Source: Sulfuritalea sp.
GTDB lineage: Bacteria > Pseudomonadota > Gammaproteobacteria > Burkholderiales > Rhodocyclaceae
NCBI GenBank assembly: GCA_016712985.1
Contig: JADJQA010000047.1
Location: forward strand, 1-53,202
Direction: 5' to 3'
DNA length: 53,202 nt
Numbering within the stretch: position 1 is the stretch's first letter; each line of letters starts with the position of its first letter. Positions 16,132 through 26,565 of this stretch are shown here, piece after piece. Both the position numbers and the translations under genes were made by a program. The notes below the pieces were generated by a model. It was not told the origin of the DNA and ran no database searches. It saw nothing but the letters and a program-made list of their open reading frames with translations.

Positions 16132-17272
16132 ATGCTGCTTACGCCCGAGCAGGAACAGATCCGCGACATGCTGCGCGACTTTGCGCGGGAACAACTCGCG
16201 CCCAAGGCGGCGGAATGGGACCGGACCTCGCACTTCCCGCGCGAGGAACTGCGCGCGCTGGGCGAACTCGGTGTCTGCGGCATGGTGGTGCCGGAGCAAT
16301 GGGGCGGCGCCGGGCTCGACTACGTGTCGCTGGCCCTGGCGCTGGAGGAAATCGCCGCCGGCGACGGCGCGGTCTCGACCGTCGTCAGCGTGCAGAACTC
16401 GGTGGTCTGTGGTCCGATCAACGCCTTCGGCAATGACGCGCAGAAGGAAAAATACCTGAAGAAACTGGCGAGCGGCGAATGGCTGGGCTGCTTCTGCCTG
16501 ACCGAACCGCATGTCGGCTCCGACGCCGCAGCGATCCGCACCCGTGCGGTTAAGGATGGTGACCACTGGGTCTTGAACGGCGTCAAGCAGTTCATCACCA
16601 CCGGCAAGAACGCACAGGTCGCCGTGGTCTTCGCCGTCACCGATCCGGGCGCCGGCAAGAAGGGCATCTCGGCATTCATCGTGGCCGCCGACACGCCGGG
16701 TTACATCGTCGCGCGGGTCGAGGAAAAGCTTGGCCAGCATGCGTCCGACACGGCGCAGATCCTGTTCGAGAACTGCCGGATTCCGGCGGGAAATCTTCTC
16801 GGCGCCGAAGGGCAGGGCTACCGCATCGCGTTGTCGAACCTCGAAGGCGGTCGCATCGGCATTTCCGCGCAAGCGGTGGGCATGGCTCGCGCCGCATTCG
16901 AGGCGGCGCTGCGCTACGCGCATGAACGCGAGAGTTTCGGCAAGCCGCTCTTCGAACACCAGGCGGTGAACTTCCGCCTCGCCGACATGGCGGTGCAGAT
17001 CGAGGCCGCGCGACAGCTGGTGCACCACGCCGCTTGCTCTGCGCGACGCCGGCCGGCCCTGCCTCAAGGAGGCCTCGATGGCCAAGCTGTTCGCCTCCGA
17101 GATGGCCGAGAAGGTCTGCTCCGATGCGATCCAGATCCACGGCGGCTACGGCTACGTCAGCGATTTTCCGGTCGAACGCATCTACCGCGACGTCCGCGTC
17201 TGCCAGATCTACGAAGGCGCGTCGGACATCCAGCGGCTCGTGATTGGCCGGGCGATCGGGGCTGCAGCGTAA
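16132..17272 (+). CDS. acyl-CoA dehydrogenase, short/branched-chain type (frameshifted near 17033)
   Basis: About 380 residues over two frames. The N-terminal part starts MLLTPEQEQIRDMLRDFARE and includes CFCLTEPHVGSDAAAI, FITTGKNAQVAVVF and EGGRIGISAQAVGMARAAFE. The frame breaks in HHAA near 17033; the C-terminus continues one frame over with the family sequence (LRDAGRPCLKEASMAKLFAS, IQIHGGYGYVSDFPVERIYR, QIYEGASDIQRLVIGRAIG). An extra T near GCTTGCTC would explain it. The C-terminal YEGASD motif contains the usual catalytic Glu position, unlike the isovaleryl-CoA dehydrogenase upstream. It may act on another short acyl-CoA in the pathway. Last gene before the vapBC insertion. Confidence 0.82.
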
Positions 17273-17273
17273 T

Positions 17274-17303
17274 ATGCATCACTTGGTGCCATATTTGATG
17301 CAT
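17274..17303. promoter_or_regulatory. inverted repeat, probable VapBC autoregulatory operator
   Basis: 8-bp perfect arms ATGCATCA and TGATGCAT at 17274-17281 and 17296-17303, separated by 14 bp, 24 bp upstream of the vapB start. Type II toxin-antitoxin operons are normally repressed by the antitoxin complex at such sites. Confidence 0.5.
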
Positions 17304-17326
17304 GATGCCGCTTTCGGGGGATTCCG

Positions 17327-17581
17327 ATGAGAACCACTGTCACTCTGGATGATGAATTGCTTGCTGACGTAGAACAGCTCAGCGGCATTCGTGACCGATC
17401 CCAACTCCTGCGCGAAGCCTTATTGGAAATGCGACATCGCCTCGCTTCCCAGCGGCTGGCCTTGCTTGCCGGAACGGAACCCGAGGTCGCGGCGCCGCCG
17501 CGCCGCCGACCTCCTTGTTTCGTTTCAGAGCCGGAGGCTGTGTCATATCCCGCCAAGAAGCGATCAAAGGCAAGTCGATGA
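17327..17581 (+). CDS. vapB: VapB-family antitoxin
   Basis: 84 residues. N-terminal ribbon-helix-helix type start (MRTTVTLDDELLADVEQLSG) and the RSQLLREALLEM helix typical of VapB antitoxins of the MRTT(V/I)TLDD class; the VapC-binding tail has the APPRRRP segment. The final ~22 residues are lysine/arginine-rich and less typical. Its TGA overlaps the vapC ATG (ATGA). It neutralises VapC and probably represses its own promoter at the inverted repeat upstream. Inserted between the second acyl-CoA dehydrogenase and the downstream liu genes on the same strand. Confidence 0.85.
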   Translation: MRTTVTLDDELLADVEQLSGIRDRSQLLREALLEMRHRLASQRLALLAGTEPEVAAPPRRRPPCFVSEPEAVSYPAKKRSKASR

Positions 17582-17939
17582 ACGTGCTCGCCGACACGTC
17601 GGTCTGGGTCGATTACATGCGCCGTGAAAACGCGCCCATCGTCGATCAACTGAAATTGGGCGACGTCGTCATGCACGATTACGTCATCGGGAAATCGTGC
17701 TGGGCGGCGTCAGCACCACCAAGCTCGCCATGCTCAAGCAAATGCGTCGTTGCCACTGTGCGAGCCACGAGGAAGTGATGCACCTGATCGCCGAGCGACG
17801 CCTTGCCGGCCGCGGACTCGGCTACGTCGACAGTCATCTGCTCGCCGCCGCGCTGATCGACCGCCTGCAACTGTGGACCTTGGACACGTCGCTGCAGCAG
17901 GTGGCGCACGAGTTCGGCTGCGGGCTGAAAGAGCATTGA
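17578..17939 (+). CDS. vapC: VapC-family PIN-domain ribonuclease toxin (frameshifted near 17690)
   Basis: About 120 residues over two frames. The first frame has MNVLADTSVWVDYMRRENAP with the first catalytic Asp and ends in DYVIG; the second resumes IVLGGVSTTKLAMLKQMRRC and reaches the later acidic motif GLGYVDSHLLAAALIDRLQL, then WTLDTSLQQVAHEFG. Adding one G to GGGAAATC (GGGGAAATC) rejoins them as VIGEIVLGG and also restores the conserved catalytic Glu, so a single G-run contraction explains the break. Without correction the toxin would be inactive. Followed by a 21-codon open frame of no recognisable family before the next gene. Confidence 0.82.
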
Positions 17940-18003
17940 ACATGACGGCCAGCTTCAATGCCGCCACCGCTGAAGCGATGGATCGTGCCTACGGAGAACG
18001 CCA

Positions 18004-18615
18004 GTGACAGAAGAATCCGACATCAGGTTCTACTTCGACTTTTCCTCGCCCTATTCCTATCTGGCCAGCGAGCGGATCGACGATCTCGCGGCTAAATACA
18101 GGCGCAAGGTCAAGTGGCGGCCGGTCATGCTCGGCGCCGCGATCAAGGCCACGTCGGGTTTGCCGCTGCTGCTGAGCGTGCCGCTCAAGGGCGAGTACAG
18201 CAAGCGCGACATCGAGCGCTCGGCGCGCTTCATGGGCGTGCCTTACACGTTTCCGCCGAAGTTTCCGCTCGCCACATTGATCGCGGCGCGCGGTTACTAC
18301 TGGCTGCACGGACAGGACTGCGACAAGGCACGCGAATTCGCCCATGCCGTGTTCCGCGCCTATTGGGTCGATGGCCGCGACATCGGCGAGTTGCCGGTAG
18401 TGCTGGAAATCGCCGACAAGCTGGGCATCGACCGCGCTGCCTTTGCGGCAGCGATAGCCACGCCCGAGATCAAGGATCGCGTCAAGCAGGAAACCGACGC
18501 CGCGATTGCCGGAGGCATGTTCGGCGCGCCCTTCTTCAGCGTGGACGGCGAGCGCTTCTGGGGCGCCGACCGCCTGCCGCAGATCGACAGGTGGCTGGAA
18601 ACCGGCGGATTCTGA
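18004..18615 (+). CDS. 2-hydroxychromene-2-carboxylate isomerase / DsbA-family protein
   Basis: 203 residues with a thioredoxin-fold GST-kappa-like arrangement: FYFDFSSPYSYLASERID gives the SPYS segment with the GSH-contacting Ser, and the C-terminus has GGMFGAPFFSVDGERFWGAD. Family members isomerise 2-hydroxychromene-2-carboxylate in naphthalene degradation, but many homologues lie in fatty-acid or amino-acid catabolic operons with unknown substrates. No other aromatic degradation gene is present here. GTG start with a GGAG site (18-nt window upstream); it is on the same strand as the liu genes. Confidence 0.83.
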   Translation: MTEESDIRFYFDFSSPYSYLASERIDDLAAKYRRKVKWRPVMLGAAIKATSGLPLLLSVPLKGEYSKRDIERSARFMGVPYTFPPKFPLATLIAARGYYWLHGQDCDKAREFAHAVFRAYWVDGRDIGELPVVLEIADKLGIDRAAFAAAIATPEIKDRVKQETDAAIAGGMFGAPFFSVDGERFWGADRLPQIDRWLETGGF

Positions 18616-18639
18616 GGTCGCGGCGAAAAGAAAACGATC

Positions 18640-18948
18640 ATGCTTGAATTGAGACCGAGCTGCGAGAACTGCAACAAGCCCTTGCCTCCCGCGGCGCTCG
18701 ACGCGCGCATCTGCTCGTATGAATGTACCTTCTGCGCCACCTGCGTAGACACCATGCTCGACAATGTTTGTCCGAACTGCGGCGGCGGTTTTGGGCCCAG
18801 GCCGATCAGGCCGTCAAGGAACTGGAAGAACGACAACTGTCTCGGCAAGGATGCAGCGAGCACCAGGATCAAGCACCGGCCGGTGGATCCGCAGGCGCAC
18901 GCGCGGTTCGCGGCCGCCATCAGGTCGATACCACCCGAGCAGAGATAG
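18640..18948 (+). CDS. DUF1272 domain protein (cysteine-rich zinc-binding)
   Basis: 102 residues. The first ~50 match DUF1272: MLELRPSCENCNKPLPPAAL, then CSYECTFCATCVDTML and NVCPNCGGGFGPRPIRP, giving several CxxC pairs that should bind zinc in a rubredoxin/treble-clef style. The C-terminal half is less conserved but contains RHKPVDPQAHARF-like text also seen in family members. Function unknown. It lies 24 bp after the HCCA isomerase-like gene and 83 bp before mccB, so it is likely cotranscribed with the liu genes. Confidence 0.85.
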   Translation: MLELRPSCENCNKPLPPAALDARICSYECTFCATCVDTMLDNVCPNCGGGFGPRPIRPSRNWKNDNCLGKDAASTRIKHRPVDPQAHARFAAAIRSIPPEQR

Positions 18949-19031
18949 GGCAACAAAAGGGCGGGGCCGACAAGCCTCTCGCCAATACGGTGCAAAGGCG
19001 CACCGGGATGGTTGAAAACGGAGGATTCCGA

Positions 19032-20639
<1,608 letters not shown>

Positions 20640-20660
20640 TTCGAATGCGAAAGGATCTTC

Positions 20661-21452
20661 ATGTACTCAAACATACTTACCGAAATCGACGCCGGTGTCG
20701 GCATCATTACGCTGAATCGCCCCGAGCGGCACAATGCCTTCGACGACGCATTGATCGGCGAGTTGTCGACCGCGATCGACCAGATGGCGGCCCATCCCGC
20801 GGTGCGGGTGCTGGTGATTTCAAGCACCGGCAAGAGCTTCTGTGCTGGCGCCGACCTCAACTGGATGAAACGGGCAGCCGCCTACACCACGGAAGAGAAC
20901 CTGCGTGATTCGCGCGCGCTGGCCGAAATGCTGCGGAAGCTTGCGCAATGCCCGAAGCCGACCATCGCCCGCGTCCAGGGTCCGGCCTATGGCGGCGGCG
21001 TTGGCCTGGTGGCCTGCTGCGACGTGGCCATCGCCACTTTCGATGTCCAGTTTTCGCTGACCGAAGTCAAGCTGGGGATTATCCCCGCCGTGATCAGCCC
21101 GCATGTCATCGCCGCCATGGGTGAGCGCTATGCGCGGCGCTACATGCTGACCGCCGAGCGCTTCTCGGCCGCCGAGGCCTATCGCATCGGCCTGCTCCAC
21201 GAAATGGTGGCGGACGATGTAGCACTCGACGACGCCGTCGGCGAGGTGGTCGATGCGTTGATGAACAACGGTCCGGGGGCAATGGCGGAGTGCAAGGCGC
21301 TGGTTTCTGCTGTCGCCTCGCGGCCGCTCTCGCCCGAAGTTCTCGAAGACACCGCGCAACGCATCACGCGTCTGCGCGCCAGCGAGGAGGGACGCGAGGG
21401 CATGACTGCGTTTCTGGAGAAACGCAGACCCAACTGGATCGTCGGCGTCTGA
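20661..21452 (+). CDS. liuC: methylglutaconyl-CoA hydratase
   Basis: 263-residue crotonase-family enzyme. It has the CoA/oxyanion motif SFCAGADLNWMKRAAAYT, then GPAYGGGVGLVACCDVAIAT and the conserved FSLTEVKLGIIPAVISPHVI with the catalytic Glu. The run GADLNWM is characteristic of the AUH/LiuC type rather than general enoyl-CoA hydratase. It hydrates 3-methylglutaconyl-CoA to HMG-CoA. It begins 21 bp after liuB. In most genomes mccA follows; here an accessory block of ~1.7 kb intervenes. Confidence 0.92.
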   Translation: MYSNILTEIDAGVGIITLNRPERHNAFDDALIGELSTAIDQMAAHPAVRVLVISSTGKSFCAGADLNWMKRAAAYTTEENLRDSRALAEMLRKLAQCPKPTIARVQGPAYGGGVGLVACCDVAIATFDVQFSLTEVKLGIIPAVISPHVIAAMGERYARRYMLTAERFSAAEAYRIGLLHEMVADDVALDDAVGEVVDALMNNGPGAMAECKALVSAVASRPLSPEVLEDTAQRITRLRASEEGREGMTAFLEKRRPNWIVGV

Positions 21453-21497
21453 CGCTTCCGACCGATTCATTCCGACCAAACGCTCCGGAGATCCGCC

Positions 21498-21881
21498 ATG
21501 GGCATCATTCGCGCCACGCTGCAACTACGCAATCCGACCATGGGCAATGCGCTGTCGCCAATCGAGGTGAATGCACTGGTCGATACTGGGGCGGTGCACC
21601 TTTGCATTCCGGAACATCTGGCGATCCAGTTGGACCTGGTGGAACTGGAACGGCGCGAGGTCACCCTGGCAAACGGTCACAGCATAACGGTTCCGTATGT
21701 CGGCCCCGTCGAAGTCAGGTTCAAGAATCGTCGCTGCTTCACCGGAGCAATGGTACTGGGAGACGAACCGCTACTCGGCGCTATCCCGATGGAGGACATG
21801 GATCTGGTGATTGTTCCCGGCCGCCAGACCGTGGATGTCAATCCGCTGAGCCCGAATATTCCGATGTCGATGGCGAAGTAG
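21498..21881 (+). CDS. clan AA (retropepsin-like) aspartic protease domain protein
   Basis: 127 residues. NALVDTGAVHLCIP carries the D-T-G triad of retropepsin-like aspartic proteases, with a hydrophobic flap-like stretch (ITVPYVGPVEVRFKNRRC) and LLGAIPMEDMDLVI near the C-terminus, as in small bacterial clan AA proteins. Whether it cleaves anything is unknown. A CGGAGAT site precedes the ATG. It lies 45 bp after liuC and before a lower-GC gene, so it may mark the left end of inserted DNA in the liu locus. Confidence 0.7.
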   Translation: MGIIRATLQLRNPTMGNALSPIEVNALVDTGAVHLCIPEHLAIQLDLVELERREVTLANGHSITVPYVGPVEVRFKNRRCFTGAMVLGDEPLLGAIPMEDMDLVIVPGRQTVDVNPLSPNIPMSMAK

Positions 21882-21921
21882 AAAAGCGTTCTTGGACACA
21901 ATTTAGAAGACTGGAGTCATC

Positions 21922-22728
21922 TTGGTATCCCCACGACTAATTGCAAGGATTGAGTCCGAAGAGCCAACCCTTCGTTTGGCGGTTCTGATTGACGCGGACA
22001 ACGCGCAAGCCGCCGTCATCGACGGGCTTCTTGCGGAAATCGCACGATTTGGGGAGGCAACCGTAAAACGCATATATGGCGACTTCACAGCCCCGGCAAG
22101 CTCTTCTTGGAAGAAGGTACTGCAACGGTACGCGATCAAGCCAATGCAGCAATTTGCCTACACGACGGGCAAGAATGCCACGGACAGTACTCTGATCATC
22201 GATGCGATGGACCTACTGTACACACGAAGGTTCGATGGATTTTGCCTGATTACAAGCGACAGTGATTTCACTGGTCTTGCAATGCGGTTGCGTGAAGAGG
22301 GCCTGACTGTTCTTGGATTCGGGGAAAAGAAGACGCCTGAGGCATTCCGAAATGCGTGCCACAAGTTTGTGTTCACTGAAGTCCTTCGGCCAAGTGCGGT
22401 CGCCGAGGCGATTGGATTGCAGAAGACGCTTGAGGATAAGCCCAAGACGGCCCCGCCACAGACAACTGCCGAGGCCGCAGAGCAAAAAGTGGAATTCCCA
22501 ACGAAGTTCGTCCTGAGCGCGCTTGAGCAGTCAATTGACGATACTGGATGGGCACATCTGGGTACCTTCGGCAGCTACCTCACCAAGTTACAACCCGACT
22601 TTGACTCGAGGTTGTACGGCTACAAGAAGCTATCTGATCTTGTCAAAGCAATGACGAATCTCTTCGCGGCAGAAGAACGACAAACGCCGGGGTCAAGTCA
22701 GAAGGTTTTGTACATCCGTGCAAGATAG
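21922..22728 (+). CDS. NYN-domain / OST-HTH (LOTUS) protein, putative RNase
   Basis: 268 residues. N-terminal NYN (PIN-like LabA) nuclease domain: LRLAVLIDADNAQAAVIDGL, KRIYGDFTAPASSSWKK, NATDSTLIIDAMDLLYTRRF and FCLITSDSDFTGLAMRLREE provide the acidic residues. A linker of about 35 residues is followed by a C-terminal OST-HTH/LOTUS domain (VLSALEQSIDDTGWAHLGTF, FDSRLYGYKKLSDLVKAM), an RNA-binding winged-helix module. TTG 21922 has a GGAG site 6 bp upstream and is my start. Codon and base use are clearly less GC-rich than the flanking liu genes, suggesting recent transfer. Family members act on RNA; specific target unknown. Confidence 0.85.
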   Translation: MVSPRLIARIESEEPTLRLAVLIDADNAQAAVIDGLLAEIARFGEATVKRIYGDFTAPASSSWKKVLQRYAIKPMQQFAYTTGKNATDSTLIIDAMDLLYTRRFDGFCLITSDSDFTGLAMRLREEGLTVLGFGEKKTPEAFRNACHKFVFTEVLRPSAVAEAIGLQKTLEDKPKTAPPQTTAEAAEQKVEFPTKFVLSALEQSIDDTGWAHLGTFGSYLTKLQPDFDSRLYGYKKLSDLVKAMTNLFAAEERQTPGSSQKVLYIRAR

Positions 22729-22806
22729 TGTTTCAACCTCGCCCAGGAGAAAATCTGGTGACGTGTTTTGCGGTAGCCCTCGATTTTCCGACCAGGAACT
22801 GAACCA

Positions 22807-22972
22807 ATGAAGCGCCGAGTCTACGTCGATACTTCCGTCATCAGTTATCTGGCGGCATATTGCAAATCCGGAGTTACAGAGAAACATAGCGGCGCACCTT
22901 GAGCAGATTGGCCTGTTCCTGCCGTTCATTTGCACCCCGGAGGAACTACTTGGAGGAGAAAATGTTGAATGA
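22807..22972 (+). pseudogene. PIN-domain toxin remnant with internal deletion
   Basis: The 5' part reads MKRRVYVDTSVISYLAA, a typical PIN start. The 3' part, in a different frame, reads HIANPELQRNIAAHLEQIGL then FICTPEELLGGENVE before the TGA at 22970-22972, the typical end of the same toxin type. The middle (roughly 90-100 codons with the other catalytic acids) is missing and the frame changes at the junction near 22848-22856. It therefore cannot make a working nuclease. Confidence 0.72.
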
Positions 22973-23111
22973 TGAAATCGTCGATGAAGTACGCGCCATT
23001 CGCGAGGCCCACGCAGCCAAGTTTGGTAAATTTCGACGGTTTGATCGGAGCCGCATCGCGTTTCCCGCAGGGTCGGCAACGGCAACTTTTCCTTCACATT
23101 TAATGGGCTGA
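22962..23111 (+). pseudogene. remnant of the small gene paired with the PIN remnant
   Basis: 49 codons. MLNDEIVDEVRAIREAHAAK followed by FGKF is the usual start of the small protein encoded after toxins ending FICTPEELLGGE; after FGKF the sequence departs from that family and ends early. The ATG overlaps the end of the toxin remnant. It appears to have been cut by a deletion or insertion like its partner. Confidence 0.5.
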
Positions 23112-23227
23112 CGACACCATGTTTACAAGAATACCGGCGCAAACAGAAGTGACCAGCCGCGCAGCGGCGCAGCCAGATTGCATTGCACGCGAAGCGTGCC
23201 CAGGCGATCTCTCCCCGGGAGCCAAGA

Positions 23228-25236
23228 ATGTTTAACAAGATATTGATCGCGAACCGTGGAGAAATCGCCTGCCGCGTGATCAAGACCGCGCGACGCATGG
23301 GCATTCGCACCGTCGCGGTGTACTCCGAGGCCGATGCCGGCGCGCGTCATGTGCGAATGGCCGACGAAGCCGTATGCATCGGTGCGCCGCCGCCAGGGAA
23401 TCCTATCTGGTGGTGGACAAGATCATCGGCGCGGCACTGGCCAGCGGTGCCCAGGCTGTCCATCCCGGCTACGGCTTCCTTTCCGAGAACGAGGAGTTCG
23501 CCGAAGCTTGCGCGAAGAATGGCATCGTCTTCATCGGCCCGCCGGTGACGGCGATTCGCGCCATGGGCTCCAAGTCCGAAGCCAAGAAGCTGATGGAAAA
23601 GGCCGGCGTGCCACTGACTCCCGGCTATCACGGAGACAATCAGGCGCCAGATTTCCTTCGGCAGCAGGCTGACGAAATCGGCTACCCGGTGCTGATCAAG
23701 GCCGCCGCCGGGGGTGGCGGCAAGGGCATGCGCGCGGTCAGTCGGAGCGAGGAGTTCCTCGAAGCACTGGCCTCCTGCAAGCGCGAGGCGGCGTCGAGCT
23801 TTGGCGATGAGCACGTGCTGATCGAAATGTACGTGCAGCGTCCGCGTCACATCGAGATCCAGGTCTTCGGCGACAGCCACGGCAATTGCGTCTACCTGTT
23901 CGAGCGCGACTGTTCGGTGCAGCGCCGCCATCAGAAAGTGCTGGAAGAAGCTCCGGCGCCCAACATGCTGCCCGCGCGCCGCGCCGCCATGGGCAAGGCC
24001 GCCGTCGATGCGGCACGGGCGGTCGGGTATGTCGGCGCCGGCACCGTGGAGTTCATCGCCAACCAGGACGGCAGCTTCTACTTCATGGAGATGAACACGC
24101 GTCTGCAGGTCGAACATCCGGTGACCGAAATGATCACCGGCCTCGATCTGGTCGAGTGGCAATTGAAAGTCGCCGCCGGCGAGGTGCTGCCGCTGCGCCA
24201 GGAACAACTGGCGATCCGCGGCCATGCACTGGAAGCGCGCATCTATGCCGAGGACCCGGACAAGGGCTTTCTGCCGTCCGTCGGCCGCCTGATCCATCTT
24301 GCGCCGCCGCCGGAAACGCTGCACGTGCGCGTCGATACCGGCGTCGAGCAGGATGACGAAATTTCGCCGCACTACGACCCGATGATCGCCAAGCTGATCG
24401 TCTGGGATGAAAGCCGCGAACGCGCGCTCGCGCGCATGTTGCAGGCATTGGCCGACTACCGCGTGGTGGGGGTGTCGAACAACATCGGCTTTCTGTCGCG
24501 GCTGGTGGCCTGCCCGGCCTTTGCCCAGGCCGATCTGGACACCGGGCTGATCGAGCGCGAACGCGCCTTCCTCTTCCCGGAAGGCGCCGAGCCGCCGGCG
24601 GAAGCCTGGCTGGTCGCCGCGTTGGCCGAGTTGATTCGCGACCAGCAGTATGCCGCCGCGGAAGCCATCGCCAGCAAGGATCCGTACTCGCCCTGGCATG
24701 CGCGCGATGGCTGGCGCGTGAATGGCAATGCGCGGCGCGAGATCAAGCTGCGATCGGCAGACATCGAAAAGGTGGTCACCGCCGGCTATGCCGAAGACCG
24801 TTTCAGCCTCGACTTCGAGGGCCATACCAGTACTGCTGCCGGTCGCTTTACCGGCAGCAGCGAACTGCGCGTCGATCTCGGCGGTCGGCGCATCAACGTT
24901 ACCGTGGTGTCGGCCAACGAAAAGCGCCATGTCTTCATTGACGGCGTGTCCTTCATTTTTGCCGCCATCGACCCGCTGTTCCATGCCGGCAGTGGCGGCG
25001 GCGCCGAAGGTGGGCTGACGGCGCCGATGCCGGGCAAGGTGATCGCGCTGATCGCCGCGGTCGGCGCCAGGGTGGAGAAGGGTGCGGCGCTGCTGATCCT
25101 CGAAGCGATGAAGATGGAGCATACGATTGCCGCGCCGGCCTCCGGGTTGGTGAAGGCTTTCCTTTTCAATGTCGGCGAGCAAGTCAGCGATGGCGCCGAG
25201 CTAGTAGAATTCGAGGCCGATAAGCAGCCGTCGTGA
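23228..25236 (+). CDS. liuD: 3-methylcrotonyl-CoA carboxylase, alpha (biotin carboxylase/BCCP) subunit, frameshifted near 23392
   Basis: About 670 residues over two frames. MFNKILIANRGEIACRVIKT starts the biotin carboxylase domain; the frame breaks after ADEAVCIGAPP and resumes ARESYLVVDKIIGAA. Adding one G to GCCGCCAGG (GCCGGCCAGG) restores APPARESYLVVD. The ATP-grasp part has KAAAGGGGKGMRAV, the HHQK-like SVQRRHQKVLEEAP and EMNTRLQVEHPVTEMITG. The C-terminal biotinyl domain ends with LILEAMKMEHTIAAP, whose Lys takes biotin. It carboxylates biotin for LiuB with ATP and bicarbonate. The separation from liuB by accessory genes is unusual. Confidence 0.92.
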
Positions 25237-25242
25237 ATCCGT

Positions 25243-26166
25243 ATGACCCTCCCCAGCAAAGTACGCATTGTCGAAGTCGGCCCCCGTGACGGGCTGCAGA
25301 ACGAGGCGATGCCCGTCTCAACCAAGGTAAAGGTCGAGCTGATCCGCCGCCTTGGCGCCGCCGGCCTCAAGACCATCGAGGCCACGTCCTTCGTTTCGCC
25401 CAAGTGGGTACCGCAGATGGCGGACAGCGCGCAAGTGTTCGCTGCCATCGAAAAGCTGCCTGATGTCACCTATCCGGTACTGACGCCAAACATGAAGGGC
25501 TTCGAGGCGGCGCTGGCCGCCGGGGCGAAGGAAGTCGCGATATTCGGCGCGGCTTCCGAAGCCTTCTCGCGCAAGAACATCAACTGCTCGATTGCCGAAT
25601 CGCTGGAACGCTTCGGTCCGATTGTCGAAGCGGCCAGGGCGGCGGACATCAGGTGCGCGGCTACGTTTCCTGCGTGCTCGGCTGCCCCTACGAAGGCGAG
25701 GTGGCACCGCTGGCGGTCGCCGATGTGGCCCAGGAGCCTTGAGATGGGCTGCCATGAAATCAGCCTGGGCGACACCATTGGCACCGGGACGCCGGAAAAG
25801 ACCCGTGCCATGATCGAGGCCGTGGCGCGGCGCGTGCCACTGAAGAAGATCGCCGGCCATTATCACGATACCTACGGCATGGCGGCGGCCAACATCTATG
25901 CCTCGCTGCAAATGGGCATCGGGATTTTCGACAGCTCGGTGGCCGGGCTCGGCGGTTGCCCCTATGCCGCGGGCGCGTCGGGCAATGTTGCGACCGAGGA
26001 CGTGGTCTGGCTATTGACGGGACTCGGTATCGACGCAGGCATCGACCTCGATGCGCTGGTGGACACCGGTGTCTGGATATCAGCGCAGATCAAGCGCGAG
26101 CCCGCCTCGCGCGTGGCGCGCGCCATCCTTGCCCGGCGCGCGATGAACGCGGCCGGCAGCGCTTGA
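25243..26166 (+). CDS. liuE: hydroxymethylglutaryl-CoA lyase (with a compensated frameshift, ~25651-25737)
   Basis: 307 codons as read. HMG-CoA lyase splits HMG-CoA into acetyl-CoA and acetoacetate. VEVGPRDGLQNEAM (catalytic Arg/Asp), EATSFVSPKWVPQMAD, EISLGDTIGTGTPEKTRAMI, HYHDTYGMAAANIYA (metal His) and GGCPYAAGASGNVATEDVV (catalytic Cys) are intact. Between ADIR and EMGCHE about 29 residues are off-frame; the alternate frame reads the expected RGYVSCVLGCPYEGEVAPLA. Loss of one G at AGGTGCGC and of two bases near CAGGAGCC restores the family sequence. Because the shifts cancel, the gene looks open but would lack a conserved segment. Begins 6 bp after liuD. Confidence 0.9.
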   Translation: MTLPSKVRIVEVGPRDGLQNEAMPVSTKVKVELIRRLGAAGLKTIEATSFVSPKWVPQMADSAQVFAAIEKLPDVTYPVLTPNMKGFEAALAAGAKEVAIFGAASEAFSRKNINCSIAESLERFGPIVEAARAADIRCAATFPACSAAPTKARWHRWRSPMWPRSLEMGCHEISLGDTIGTGTPEKTRAMIEAVARRVPLKKIAGHYHDTYGMAAANIYASLQMGIGIFDSSVAGLGGCPYAAGASGNVATEDVVWLLTGLGIDAGIDLDALVDTGVWISAQIKREPASRVARAILARRAMNAAGSA

Positions 26167-26201
26167 CGGGCCGGCTCGCGGCGGAAGGCGGTGACACAGC
26201 C

Positions 26202-26399
26202 ATGGTGATCTCGCCCTGCATCAATGTCTGCAGGATTGAAGACGGACTCTGCGCAGGCTGCTTTCGCAGCCTCGACGAGATCGCCCGCTGGGCCACTGCC
26301 GCTGACGAGGACAAGCGGCTGATCCTCGCTGCCGTGGCGCAGCGTCGGGCGCGGCTCGATCCGGAATCAGACCTCGCCTGCAACTGCTCGGACCGATGA
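26202..26399 (+). CDS. DUF1289 protein
   Basis: 65 residues. SPCINVCRIEDGLCAGCFRS has the cysteine pattern (CxxxC...CxGC) of DUF1289, followed by LDEIARWATAADEDKRLILA. Small Fe-S or zinc protein of unknown function, often found beside acyl-CoA catabolism genes. It starts 35 bp after the HMG-CoA lyase gene and is probably the last gene of the transcript. Confidence 0.88.
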   Translation: MVISPCINVCRIEDGLCAGCFRSLDEIARWATAADEDKRLILAAVAQRRARLDPESDLACNCSDR

Positions 26400-26412
26400 A
26401 CCCAAGAACCTC

Positions 26413-26548
26413 ACCACAGAGACACAGAGGCACAGAGAAAGGCGATGAATCAATGCCTTTTGAGTCGGCAGCCTTTCACCCATTGGGTGATCTGGCGTTA
26501 CCGCGCGGCACCTGATTTTTCCTCTGTGTTCTCTGTGCCTTTGTGGTT
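26413..26548. repeat. CACAGAG-type inverted repeat element (MITE/REP-like)
   Basis: Left arm 26413-26440 (ACCACAGAGACACAGAGGCA...) and right arm 26520-26548 (the imperfect complement ending CTTTGTGGTT) flank ~80 bp. This AC/AG-rich text and its complement are a dispersed non-coding repeat type seen in many proteobacterial genomes. It fills the gap between the DUF1289 and MBL genes and holds no gene. Confidence 0.65.
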
Positions 26549-26565
26549 CAACTGAGTTTTTCAGG

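Noticed and set aside
17942..18007. 21-codon (+) frame between vapC and the HCCA isomerase gene
   Set aside because: Too short to support; may be a leader or chance.
26413..26548. CRISPR-like array from repeated CACAGAG text
   Set aside because: Only two opposed arms, no regular spacers, no cas genes.
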